Shown piece after piece: positions 34,896 through 43,594 of a stretch of 64,000 nt of DNA; the first letter of the stretch is position 1; the number at the start of each line of letters is the position of its first letter. The stretch comes from G963676655 sp963676655 (lineage in GTDB: Bacteria; Verrucomicrobiota; Lentisphaeria; Victivallales; Victivallaceae), in NCBI GenBank assembly GCA_963676655.2, contig CAXXKX010000002.1, positions 1,054,001-1,118,000 of the forward strand, in the 5' to 3' direction. Under the pieces are notes generated by a model. That model saw nothing but the letters and a program-made list of their open reading frames with translations. It made no database searches and had not been told where the DNA came from. A program made the position numbers and the translations under genes.

Positions 34896-36758
34896 TTATT
34901 TTTTCAATGTATAATACGCGGATATCCCGCAGTTTTCTTCTGATTCCGGCCCCTCTATCAGTTCCGCAGCCCGGTTTAACTGCAACTTCCAACTGTAGGG
35001 GACAATGATGCCGGTGAAGTTATATTTTTTTGCCAAATTCCGCCACTCCTGGCGGGAGCGACTTTCCCAGAGTGTACGGTGAATTTCCGAGGGCAAAACG
35101 CCCTGATTACAGAACTTATCACCTGGTTTTTCCAGGAGGCTGACGCCGTATATCTCCTGCAAGCCCGGATTGAACTTGCCGGCGCATTCCGGGACCATTG
35201 GAAATCCATCCAGCGCTCCCATGTCAAACCATACCGGCCGTTTGGTTTTTAACGAAATCAGGTAGTTTTCCGGGGTATTCAGCAGAACGCCTTTGTCTTT
35301 AGCTATTCTGGCATAGAACTCACTGGTCTTTTCGGTCGGGGAAGAATAAAATGACGGCAGTAGATTGCCGTTGATAAGTGAACGGGTGAAATAGCATAAT
35401 ACCGGGAACAGAAAAAATATTGCTAATAATACAAGCAGCGTTTTTTTTGCTTCGGGATAATTAACCTGTTTTCTTATAAATTTCAGAATTGTTAATGGAT
35501 GAATTTTTTTCTTCATGCAGTAACGGGTAATTCCCAGGATTATTGTCATGGTCAGTAGTATGTCAAAGGCAACGGCAAAAACATCAAACAGTCCGAGACT
35601 GTAGCGCAGCATTTGCCAGTTTAAAAAAGCCAGAAATGAATATTTTACATACCAGAAGTAGAGCACTCCGGCATAGACCAGCAGGCTCCATGGACGGCGG
35701 TACAGGTTGCGGCTGAACAGTAATCCGACAGCCAGAGCCGGGAATACCAGAATACTCAGATTTAAATAGCGTCCCGGCATAAACATCAGCACATACAACG
35801 GGACTTTGTCATACGGCAGATGCGAGATATACGCGCCGATAAAACCAAATATTCCGGCCGCGCTTAATGCCGTCAGGAGAAAGCGGGTGCCGGAACGGAA
35901 TTTCAACGTCAGCAGTCCAATAATGGCCGTAACCGCGCTACACGCTGCGACCCAGATACTCCTGTGGGTAAAATTCAGGGGTTGGCGGTGACAATCCCAA
36001 TAGCGGATAAAGTTATCAAGATAGAGTTTTTTCTGTTCCGGGTCGATTGTCGGCAGGACTCGCATCCAGTACATTTGTAAAATCAGCGCCAGGATTGATA
36101 TGCCGAACCCGATGGCGAAATACTTCCAGTATTTCTTCGCCAGCAGCCAGCAGAATTTGATGTTTATCAACCCGGCTGCTGTCAGGATCAAGGCTAAAAA
36201 TACACCCCATGAAGGATGAACCGAAGGGGCCAGACCGGTACAGATCAGGGCCCATTTATATTTTCGGCAGCCGTATAATGCCGCAGTCAGCACCATGAAT
36301 GACAAACCGAGGATACCGTAGGTGTGGCACATGCCGTAAAGCCATATCGGATAGACAATGCCGGGCCTGATCATGTTTAAAGCAATTATTGTCAGCAGAC
36401 CGGCGATTGAAATATACGCATTCCGGCTGAATGCATATATCATCAGGCATAGCGCCATGCAGGAGATTGCTCCCAGTAAAGCCGAGGTGAATATATTGAC
36501 AAAAACCGGAGAACCGGTAATCCATACCAGTAACGCGCTTAACTGGTTGATCAGGGCGAAAACCTTGATATTATACAGATAGAAAGGCGTATCCGGAGAA
36601 TAATTAACCATTCCGGCCAGGACCATCCCGGTTTCGGTCGCGACTTGTTCCGTTACTTTGTTCAGGCCGCAGTAAAGTCCGATCAACAGCGAGCAGGTTA
36701 CGGTCAATGCAAAGCTATGTTTATATCCGGACAGAATTTTCAGGTATTTTTTTATCAA
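34896..36758 (-). CDS. Multi-pass membrane protein, twin of 36755-38596
   Basis: 620 residues with about 11 membrane helices in the first 440 and a C-terminal extracytoplasmic domain of about 170 residues containing KDKGVLLNTPENYLISLKTK and KYNFTGIIVPYSW. It is a clear paralogue of the next gene: shared TETGMVLAG, FSRNAYIS/FSRNLYIS, APSVHPSWG, YWMRVLPTIDP/YWMRGLPTIDP and FMPGRYLN/FMPGRYMN. Layout suggests a GT-C-type transferase or Wzy-like polymerase, but no catalytic motif is certain. Four-base overlap with its twin. Confidence 0.65.
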   Translation of the reverse strand: MIKKYLKILSGYKHSFALTVTCSLLIGLYCGLNKVTEQVATETGMVLAGMVNYSPDTPFYLYNIKVFALINQLSALLVWITGSPVFVNIFTSALLGAISCMALCLMIYAFSRNAYISIAGLLTIIALNMIRPGIVYPIWLYGMCHTYGILGLSFMVLTAALYGCRKYKWALICTGLAPSVHPSWGVFLALILTAAGLINIKFCWLLAKKYWKYFAIGFGISILALILQMYWMRVLPTIDPEQKKLYLDNFIRYWDCHRQPLNFTHRSIWVAACSAVTAIIGLLTLKFRSGTRFLLTALSAAGIFGFIGAYISHLPYDKVPLYVLMFMPGRYLNLSILVFPALAVGLLFSRNLYRRPWSLLVYAGVLYFWYVKYSFLAFLNWQMLRYSLGLFDVFAVAFDILLTMTIILGITRYCMKKKIHPLTILKFIRKQVNYPEAKKTLLVLLAIFFLFPVLCYFTRSLINGNLLPSFYSSPTEKTSEFYARIAKDKGVLLNTPENYLISLKTKRPVWFDMGALDGFPMVPECAGKFNPGLQEIYGVSLLEKPGDKFCNQGVLPSEIHRTLWESRSRQEWRNLAKKYNFTGIIVPYSWKLQLNRAAELIEGPESEENCGISAYYTLKK

Positions 36759-38596
36759 GGTTTTATCCTGTAGTAGGCCGATTCATTGTTTTCCGCCGTA
36801 CGCGGTAGTTTTAAAATCCAGTTAACCGGACAGACTATGCCGGTAAATTTGAATTCCTTTGCCAGTTCTTTCCATTCTTTTTCTGGACGTTTTTCCCATA
36901 GGTCCTGGTATAATTCCATGGGCATCGAATGGTAGCGGCGTTCTCTATTCAACGGCGGACACGGCGGCGGCTTTGACATATCAACCCCGTACAATTTCCT
37001 GATGCCGTAATAAAGCTCTTCGCATACCTCAGGATGCATCGGGATTGTATTAATGATGCCGATATCAAAATATAACGGTCGTCGGGTTAACATGCCGAGC
37101 GAGGTGCTGTGACTTGTTACCAGCAGAACTCCGCGGTCTCGGCTTATCCGGCTGTAAAACGGATCATTGCGAAAATCAGTCGGCAAATGGATCGTCGGTA
37201 ACCAATGATTGCCGACTATCGCATGAAACGTTGAACCGCAAATAAAGGTCACGGAGGTCAGGAGCAGCAATATTCCAAGTATTCCGGTTAATCCCTGCCG
37301 TTTAAAAAAATTTGCGACACATTCTTTATATATTTCATATTTTGTTTTTTTGTACCTTTTGAACAAGGAACAAAAGAGGACTGCCGACAGTATCGCGATG
37401 GCGAACACCTTGAGTATTGCAATATCATCATAGATTCCAAAAAGATAGAAGAGACTGTAAACCAGCAGTTTCATTCTCAGAAAATAATACTCGAACCACA
37501 ACCACAGGGCGAATGCCAGAACCAGCCAGTGCCACTTCTTCAACATCAACTCCCGGCTGAATAAAATCCCGATAAACGTCCCGGCTGCGGTCAGTACGCT
37601 GAAATTCATGTAACGCCCCGGCATGAACGACAGGACCACTTGAGGTACGTTTTCAATCGGCTGGATTGTCAGCCAGGCTCCAAACATTCCTGTAACGGAG
37701 GCTCCGACTAACATCGATAAGAGAAATCGCTGCCCGGTTTTGAACTTGAGAAAAATCAGTGAGGCTACCGCTGCTCCGCATCCGAATAATGAGCGAATTA
37801 CGTCCCGGTGTTCAAAATCGTATGGCTTCCTGTGTTCGTCCCAGTAACGGAGATAAGTGTCAAGCAACTGTTTTTTCAGATTCGGATCGATTGTCGGCAG
37901 GCCGCGCATCCAATACATCTGCAGAGCCAGAGCAATCAGGGAAATTCCAAATCCGACTGCAAAATGCTTCCAGTATTTTTTAGCCAGATGCAGACTGAAC
38001 TTAAGATTGAATAAACCGGCCAGCACCATAATTACGGCCAGGAAAATTCCCCATGAAGGATGAACCGATGGCGCCAGTCCGAGGCAGAACAGCGCCGCCC
38101 GATACTTTCGGCAGCCGAATAGTGACGCGGTCAATACCATGAATGACAGACCAAGGACACCGTAAGTATGAACCGAGTTGAATAAGCCGATCCAGTATAC
38201 CACTCCGCTCCCGGTCATTTTATACAGGATAACCGCAGCTAAACCCAAGAGGGAAATGTACAGATTACGACTGAACGCATAGATCAGCAAACCCAGCGCC
38301 GTACATGATATAACCGCCAGCAGGATTGAGGTGAAAGCACTGACCAGAATCGGCGACCTGGTTATCAGGACCAGTAATGCGCTGATCTGGTTGATCAGGG
38401 AAAAAACCTTGACCATGCAGTAGTAAAAAGGAGTGTCGGTCTGCTCGATGTAGCCCGCCAGTACCATGCCGGATTCAGTGCTGACCTGATAGGTTATCGT
38501 GTTGATTCCAATCAGACAGCCAATAATCAGACAGCTTACCCAGGTAGCCCGGAAACTGGAATGAATATCCGTTAAAAACGCGTAAATACGTTTCAT
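36755..38596 (-). CDS. Multi-pass membrane protein, twin of 34896-36758
   Basis: 613 residues, same topology as its neighbour: about 11 helices, the long loop YWMRGLPTIDPNLKKQLLDT, the membrane-edge motif VLSFMPGRYMNFSVLTAAGT and a soluble C-terminal domain (DRGVLLVTSHSTSLGMLTRR, EFKFTGIVCPVNW). The conserved APSVHPSWG in a helix-loop transition and the acidic/basic loop fit an enzyme of the GT-C or O-antigen polymerase kind. Tandem duplication followed by divergence; the pair might act on two linkages or as a heterodimer. Overlaps the GT2 gene upstream by four bases. Confidence 0.65.
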   Translation of the reverse strand: MKRIYAFLTDIHSSFRATWVSCLIIGCLIGINTITYQVSTESGMVLAGYIEQTDTPFYYCMVKVFSLINQISALLVLITRSPILVSAFTSILLAVISCTALGLLIYAFSRNLYISLLGLAAVILYKMTGSGVVYWIGLFNSVHTYGVLGLSFMVLTASLFGCRKYRAALFCLGLAPSVHPSWGIFLAVIMVLAGLFNLKFSLHLAKKYWKHFAVGFGISLIALALQMYWMRGLPTIDPNLKKQLLDTYLRYWDEHRKPYDFEHRDVIRSLFGCGAAVASLIFLKFKTGQRFLLSMLVGASVTGMFGAWLTIQPIENVPQVVLSFMPGRYMNFSVLTAAGTFIGILFSRELMLKKWHWLVLAFALWLWFEYYFLRMKLLVYSLFYLFGIYDDIAILKVFAIAILSAVLFCSLFKRYKKTKYEIYKECVANFFKRQGLTGILGILLLLTSVTFICGSTFHAIVGNHWLPTIHLPTDFRNDPFYSRISRDRGVLLVTSHSTSLGMLTRRPLYFDIGIINTIPMHPEVCEELYYGIRKLYGVDMSKPPPCPPLNRERRYHSMPMELYQDLWEKRPEKEWKELAKEFKFTGIVCPVNWILKLPRTAENNESAYYRIKP

Positions 38597-39546
38597 TGTT
38601 GGCCTTTTTGATCAAAGCCTTTTTTTTCCGCGATAATATATCTGGGACGGCCCTGGATATTTTCATAGATTTTGCCTATATAAATACCCAGGATTCCAAT
38701 TGTGAACAGAATAACCCCCCCCAGAAACAATGTAGTTGTCATCATCGCAGGCCAGCCCGGCAGATGCATTCCGAAAAATACCCGGCTGATTATGATGTAT
38801 ATCAGATAACAGAACGCGAAAACTGATACAGCCATGCCCAGAAACAGCGCGAAATACAGCGGCAGGCTCGAGAACGAAGTAATGCCGCGTAAAAACTCCT
38901 TGCCGGGATTAAGACTGCGGAATAGCGGAAACTGGGTTGAGCCGTTGAGCTTGGCGTCCCGCTCGTAATAGACACAATCCTGTTTAAACCCGACCCAGGC
39001 GGACAATCCGCGCATGAACGGGTCGTATTCCGGTAGTTGGAGGACTGCGTTGATGGCTCGGCGACTGAGCAGTTTGAAATCCCCGGCATTCTCGTACAGT
39101 TCAATGTTTGAGAAAAAATTAATGATCCGATAGGCCAGTTTCGTGACCAGCATTTTAGCCGGTGACTCACCGTGCCTTTTCGTCCTGACCGTGTGAACGA
39201 CATCCGCTCCGTCCTCGAATTTGGCTAATAATTCCGGAATCAGAGCCGGCGGATCCTGCAGGTCGGAATCCATATAAATCACCGCGTCGCCGCTTGAGGC
39301 TTCAAACCCGGCCAGAACGCACGGAGCCAGTCCGAAACGGCGCGACATATTGATTATTTTTACCCGGTGATTCTCTTTTTGACGCTCCAGCAGAATCGCC
39401 TCCGAATCATCGGATGAATCGTCGTTGACGAAAATCAACTCATAATCCCACTTTTCCAGCGGGTTAAGAACTTTTTCCAGTCGCGTCAACAGCTCCGGCA
39501 GATTCGCCGACTCGTTGCGAAATGAAAAAACGACTGATAACAACAT
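38593..39546 (-). CDS. GtrB/DPM1-like polyprenyl-phosphate glycosyltransferase
   Basis: 317 residues. GT2 catalytic domain: LSVVFSFRNESANLPELLTR, FVNDDSSDDSEAILLERQKE, VIYMDSDLQDPPALIPELLA (the DSDLQDPP metal motif is diagnostic) and the arginine-rich VHTVRTKRHGES. Two C-terminal membrane helices (ALFLGMAVSVFAFCYLIYII and TTLFLGGVILFTIGILGIYI) end in YIGKIYENIQGRPRYII. Such enzymes load a sugar on undecaprenyl phosphate for use by a GT-C transferase outside, which fits the membrane proteins that follow. Confidence 0.9.
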   Translation of the reverse strand: MLLSVVFSFRNESANLPELLTRLEKVLNPLEKWDYELIFVNDDSSDDSEAILLERQKENHRVKIINMSRRFGLAPCVLAGFEASSGDAVIYMDSDLQDPPALIPELLAKFEDGADVVHTVRTKRHGESPAKMLVTKLAYRIINFFSNIELYENAGDFKLLSRRAINAVLQLPEYDPFMRGLSAWVGFKQDCVYYERDAKLNGSTQFPLFRSLNPGKEFLRGITSFSSLPLYFALFLGMAVSVFAFCYLIYIIISRVFFGMHLPGWPAMMTTTLFLGGVILFTIGILGIYIGKIYENIQGRPRYIIAEKKGFDQKGQQ

Positions 39547-39551
39547 TTTCT

Positions 39552-40250
39552 TTACTCCTCCTCAAACAATTTTGCGGCAGCGGCGTAGGATTCCGGAGTG
39601 CCGATATCGATAAATTTTCCCTCTGTAACGAAGCCCGTCAAACTGCCAACGGCAGCCAGTTCGGGGAATATTTCCTTTTCCAGTGATATTTTTTTGCCGG
39701 CGGGGCAGGGGGACAATGATTTTTTTTCCAGCAAATATATTCCGGCATTAATCAATCCCGGGCCGACGGAAGCGTCTTTTTCACTGAATTCAATAACTTT
39801 ACCGTTCTTCAATTTAACCGAGCCGTATCTGGCGGTTTCGGTTTCCTGGCGCAGTATTATCGCATTGCCGGAGGTTGATGCGATAAAATCCAAGATGTCC
39901 GCGCCGAAAAATGAGTCGCCGTTCATTGCCAGAAAACGCTCTGAACTGACTTGTGACAGCGCATTACGGATGGCACCGCCGGTTCCCAGCGGTGCATCTT
40001 CACATGAAAAAACTATTTCCAGCGAACCGGCATGCTCTTTTACCGCATTTTCAACCGTGACGGCCAGGTGGCCGGTACAAATGATTACGCGCCGGAAACC
40101 GGCGCGTTCCAATTGCCGCAGCAAGATCGCGATAAAAGGTTTGCCCGACACTTCCGCCGCAACCTTCTGGCGGTCCGCAACCACGCCGCTAAGACGGGTC
40201 CCAAGTCCTCCTGCCAGAATTACCGCATCCATGTCGGGACTCAAAGACAT
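39552..40250 (-). CDS. HddC-like sugar-1-phosphate nucleotidyltransferase
   Basis: 232 residues. MDAVILAGGLGTRL at the start with GKPF and the catalytic-domain motifs EDAPLGTGGAIRNAL, LAMNGDSFFGADI, INAGIYLLEKK and GKFIDIGTPESYA match the HddC/RfbF-type group, where HddC is D-glycero-alpha-D-manno-heptose-1-phosphate guanylyltransferase. The presence of an HddA-like kinase at 45723 supports a heptose-type substrate. Start at 40250 or 40232 (both ATG) is not decided by the ribosome-binding signals. Two bases from the transketolase C-half gene. Confidence 0.8.
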   Translation of the reverse strand: MSLSPDMDAVILAGGLGTRLSGVVADRQKVAAEVSGKPFIAILLRQLERAGFRRVIICTGHLAVTVENAVKEHAGSLEIVFSCEDAPLGTGGAIRNALSQVSSERFLAMNGDSFFGADILDFIASTSGNAIILRQETETARYGSVKLKNGKVIEFSEKDASVGPGLINAGIYLLEKKSLSPCPAGKKISLEKEIFPELAAVGSLTGFVTEGKFIDIGTPESYAAAAKLFEEE

Positions 40251-40252
40251 GC

Positions 40253-41185
40253 TTATGCCAATGCCTTTTTCATATCGGCGACAACGCTGTCGACATCCAC
40301 TTCGTAATATTCGTGGATTTTGTGACGGCCGCCGTAGGTGTAGCAGTAACCTTTATCGAAACTCAGTCCGAGGCGGGTTAACGGCTTGCACATTTTATTG
40401 TCGTTCATAATTTCAAGCAGGTAAGAACCCATGCCGCCCGGCAAAAAGTGTTCTTCCAGGCTGAATAACTGGTCGCAGCCTTCAATCGCGCTCAACAGTC
40501 CCGGAACACAGGTTGGGATCCGGTAAAGGTCGATAACACCAATGTCAATACCGTCCGCCGCCAGTTTTTCAGTCGCGTTTATCGCGGTCTGAACCATACG
40601 TCCGGTCGCGATGATATATTTTTTAGCGTTGGGTTTGACCACTGCGAAGCCTTTAGTGAAATCGTCGCCCGGTTTATAGATATCGGGAGAAACCTGACGG
40701 TCCAGACGAATATAATTGGTGTGATCCAGCGTTATCGACTCGTCGGCGACTGCTGCCGCCATGACTGCGTCGGAAATACTGTTGATTGAAATATTCGGCA
40801 TTGAACGCATAATCGCAATGTCTTCGATCAGATGGTGGGTCGGTCCGGAATCGTCATAACCGAAACCGCCGCCGACGCCGACGATAGTCAGCGGAATGTT
40901 CATGATCGCGTTTTCAACCCGGATGAGTTCCAGGGCGCGCAGGGTTACGAACGGCGCTATCGCGTAAACAAAACAGCGTTTGCCTTCCATTGCCAGCCCC
41001 GCAGCCACCAGCAGACCATTTTGTTCGGCGATTCCGACATTGACGAACTGATCGTTCAGGTCGGTCCGGAATTTGTCGAGCGACGGGGCTCCCATATCTT
41101 CAGTTACGATAATGATGTTACGATCGGCTTTCGCCAGTTCGTACACCCGGTTCCAGAATGAGTCGCGTTGAGTAATATTGCTCAT
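40253..41185 (-). CDS. Transketolase C-terminal subunit (split enzyme)
   Basis: 310 residues covering the pyrimidine-binding and C-terminal domains: FVNVGIAEQNGLLVAAGLAM with the catalytic Glu that activates thiamine diphosphate, IVGVGGGFGYDDSGPTHHLI, and the C-terminal KYIIATGRMVQTAINATEKL and FSLEEHFLPGGMGSYLLEI. Together with the N-half gene just upstream it makes one transketolase-type enzyme that moves a two-carbon ketol unit. Overlap of four bases with that gene. Split transketolases occur in archaea and in many surface-glycan clusters. Confidence 0.88.
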   Translation of the reverse strand: MSNITQRDSFWNRVYELAKADRNIIIVTEDMGAPSLDKFRTDLNDQFVNVGIAEQNGLLVAAGLAMEGKRCFVYAIAPFVTLRALELIRVENAIMNIPLTIVGVGGGFGYDDSGPTHHLIEDIAIMRSMPNISINSISDAVMAAAVADESITLDHTNYIRLDRQVSPDIYKPGDDFTKGFAVVKPNAKKYIIATGRMVQTAINATEKLAADGIDIGVIDLYRIPTCVPGLLSAIEGCDQLFSLEEHFLPGGMGSYLLEIMNDNKMCKPLTRLGLSFDKGYCYTYGGRHKIHEYYEVDVDSVVADMKKALA

Positions 41186-42015
41186 TTTACATATCTCCCA
41201 TGCAGTTTTTTCAAGGCATCTTCGGCGTCAGTTTCTTTCGGGGCGATTCCGTGCCACAGCGGTACACATTCCATGAAGTCTACGCCTTCGCCTTTGACGG
41301 TATCGGCAATGATGACCAGAGGTTTGGTTGAACGGCGGCTTCTGGCTCCGTTGAACGCATCGATTAAAGCGGCGAAGTCATGTCCTTCTATGCGCTTTAC
41401 ATTGAACCCGAATGCTTCCCAGCGGTCTACCATCGGTTCAAGTGAAACGATGTTTTCCGTGAAGTCAGTTACGCATTGGAAATTGCGGTCAACGATTGTT
41501 ACCAGGTTGTTGAGGCGGTTGTGCGATGCGAACATCGCGGTTTCCCAAATTGATCCTTCGTAGCATTCGCCGTCGCCGAGCAGTGCGAACACCATATTCA
41601 ATTTACGGTCTTTTTTCGCCGCGAGAGCTGAACCGGCGGCCAGGCCGAAACCGTGTCCCAGTGAACCGCAGGTTATTTCCACACCGGGAACACTTTTTTG
41701 CAGGTGAACACCGAACGCTCCGCCGTGTTGCGCGAAGTTTTCAAGATGTGCCGCGTCGAAATAGCCGAGATCGGCCAGGATTGTATACTGCAGCGGACTG
41801 GCCTGTCCTTTACTCAGGAACAGCCGGTCGCGGTCTTCCCAGTCCGGATTGGCCGGGTCGTGACGCATTACGTCGCCGTAATACAAGGTGGTCAGAATGT
41901 CTGTAGCCGAAAGCGAACTTGTGCAGTGACCGGTTCCGGCCTTGATGCACATTTCCATCATCCGTTTCCTGATTTCGTAGGATTTCGCCTTCAGGAATTC
42001 GATTTTTTGTTCCAT
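41182..42015 (-). CDS. Transketolase N-terminal subunit (split enzyme)
   Basis: 277 residues with the thiamine-diphosphate domain: AGTGHCTSSLSATDILTTLY, GSLGHGFGLAAGSALAAKKD, and the TPP/metal motif LLGDGECYEGSIWETAMFAS ending in IVDRN. KGEGVDFMECVPLWHGIAPK is the usual domain end. Active only with the C-half encoded next. In this setting it may feed sedoheptulose-7-phosphate to a heptose route or transfer a ketol unit onto a nucleotide-linked keto sugar; the sequence cannot say which. 80 non-coding bases separate it from the radical SAM gene before it. Confidence 0.88.
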   Translation of the reverse strand: MEQKIEFLKAKSYEIRKRMMEMCIKAGTGHCTSSLSATDILTTLYYGDVMRHDPANPDWEDRDRLFLSKGQASPLQYTILADLGYFDAAHLENFAQHGGAFGVHLQKSVPGVEITCGSLGHGFGLAAGSALAAKKDRKLNMVFALLGDGECYEGSIWETAMFASHNRLNNLVTIVDRNFQCVTDFTENIVSLEPMVDRWEAFGFNVKRIEGHDFAALIDAFNGARSRRSTKPLVIIADTVKGEGVDFMECVPLWHGIAPKETDAEDALKKLHGRYVK

Positions 42016-42095
42016 TTTTTTCTCCGTTTCTGGGTTGTTAAAATTGGAATTAAGCTATATCTGTTTATGCTGAAAATCTCAGGTGGGAATTACGG

Positions 42096-43592
42096 TCAGT
42101 CGCCTAAAATTTTACGCTTTAATTTGATCTTTGTCATATCGCGAATATGTTCTACCGTTTTCGGGCCGAAACGTTGTTCGACAAATTTCAGGTAATCTTC
42201 ATTCTGATAATATTCGTCGAATGCTTCGTCCCTGAATTTTATAACCTGTTCCGATGTCAGGTATTTTGTCGGCAGCGGCTGCGCTTCGTAACCGTGCTGG
42301 GTGTATCCGGCCCAGGTTGCCGGCAGTTTTTCCGGCGCGGTCTTCATCCAGTGGTCATACAGTTGTGATCCCGGATAGGCCATTGTACTGTTGAAGTTGA
42401 TGAATTCACATTTCAGGTCAATTGCCATATCGAGAGTGGCGCGCATGGTTTCAAAATTGTCTTCCGGCAATCCGAACATGAAGTTGCCAAGCACGTAAAT
42501 ATCATTGTCCTGAATGATTTTTACGGTGTCAAAGATGTCGCGCTTGATTGTTTTGTCGACATCATCCCTGACTGCCGCCGCTCCGGCTTCTATGCCCAGG
42601 CAGAGCCATTGCAAACCGGCTTGCTTCATCTTTTTAAGTAAACGGTCATTGATCGTATCGACCCGGGCATAGGCCCAGAGATTCAGGTCGTAACCGCGTT
42701 CGATTATCATATCGCAAAAACGTTCAACCCGCTTGGGCGACAGGATGAACAGTTCGTCATCCAGTCGGATATGTTTGACGCCGTGTTTGAGTACTAATGT
42801 ATCGATCCAGCCCATTACCGTCTCAAGATCCCAATAGCGAATTCGCGGTTTCCCGAACAGCGAATTGATGCAGCAGTAGGTGCAGTGATAGGGACAGCCT
42901 AAAGAGGTGTATAAAACGAAGTACGGCGCCCGGACGTCGACAAATCCCGGCTCGGTGCTTGCTTCAAATTCCTGGAAACAATGGGAATTGTGAGCCCGGT
43001 ATCTGGTCAGCGGCGGCAGCAGGTCGAACGCGTATGACTGGTATGTCTCATCGAGATTTTCCGTCATCGGCGGCATGCCGCTGTCGAATAGCTCTCCTGA
43101 TTTTTCAAGAAAACTGATTCCGATAAGTTCATTTTTTGCTACTTTGCCGGACAGGTAACCGTAAAGTTTACGGATTGGAATTGCTCCTTCGCCGCGCAGG
43201 ACGAAGTCACAGGGTTCTTCCCGCAAAGTCTTTTCGGGCAGGGCGGACGGATGCAGGCCGCCCATCGCCAGCGGAATATCCGCGTTGACCGCTTTGATGT
43301 CAGCGGCAATCGGTCTTGCAACTGGCATGGTTTGAGTCGATGCCGACGGATTATGTCCGTACACCATCATTACGATCAGCTCAGGATTGTATTTAGCCAG
43401 GACTTCCGCGCATTGTTCGCGGCTCCAGCCTTCAACGTTGGTGTCGTAAATCGCGCAGTCAATGCCCTGACGCCTGACGTGGTCGGCCAGCAAGCCGACC
43501 CAGACCGGCGGCGCAATCGCGGAGTGCAGGTTTGCCAGTTCCTGATAAGTTTTCCGGTGATTACCCGGATGGATAAATAATATGTCTGCCAT
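42096..43592 (-). CDS. B12-binding-type radical SAM protein (first in cluster)
   Basis: 498 residues. The cobalamin-type domain runs to about 140 (WVGLLADHVRRQGIDCAIYD, DIPLAMGGLHPSALPEKTLR). The radical SAM motif is SLGCPYHCTYCCINSLFGKP near 232-251, with barrel motifs VKHIRLDDELFILSPKRVER, LCLGIEAGAAAVRDDVDKTI and YVLGNFMFGLPEDNFETMRA. Like its two cluster partners it lacks DxHxxG. It lies between the epimerase and the split transketolase, inside the sugar-activation part of the cluster, so it may modify the nucleotide sugar itself. Confidence 0.86.
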   Translation of the reverse strand: MADILFIHPGNHRKTYQELANLHSAIAPPVWVGLLADHVRRQGIDCAIYDTNVEGWSREQCAEVLAKYNPELIVMMVYGHNPSASTQTMPVARPIAADIKAVNADIPLAMGGLHPSALPEKTLREEPCDFVLRGEGAIPIRKLYGYLSGKVAKNELIGISFLEKSGELFDSGMPPMTENLDETYQSYAFDLLPPLTRYRAHNSHCFQEFEASTEPGFVDVRAPYFVLYTSLGCPYHCTYCCINSLFGKPRIRYWDLETVMGWIDTLVLKHGVKHIRLDDELFILSPKRVERFCDMIIERGYDLNLWAYARVDTINDRLLKKMKQAGLQWLCLGIEAGAAAVRDDVDKTIKRDIFDTVKIIQDNDIYVLGNFMFGLPEDNFETMRATLDMAIDLKCEFINFNSTMAYPGSQLYDHWMKTAPEKLPATWAGYTQHGYEAQPLPTKYLTSEQVIKFRDEAFDEYYQNEDYLKFVEQRFGPKTVEHIRDMTKIKLKRKILGD

Positions 43593-43594
43593 GG

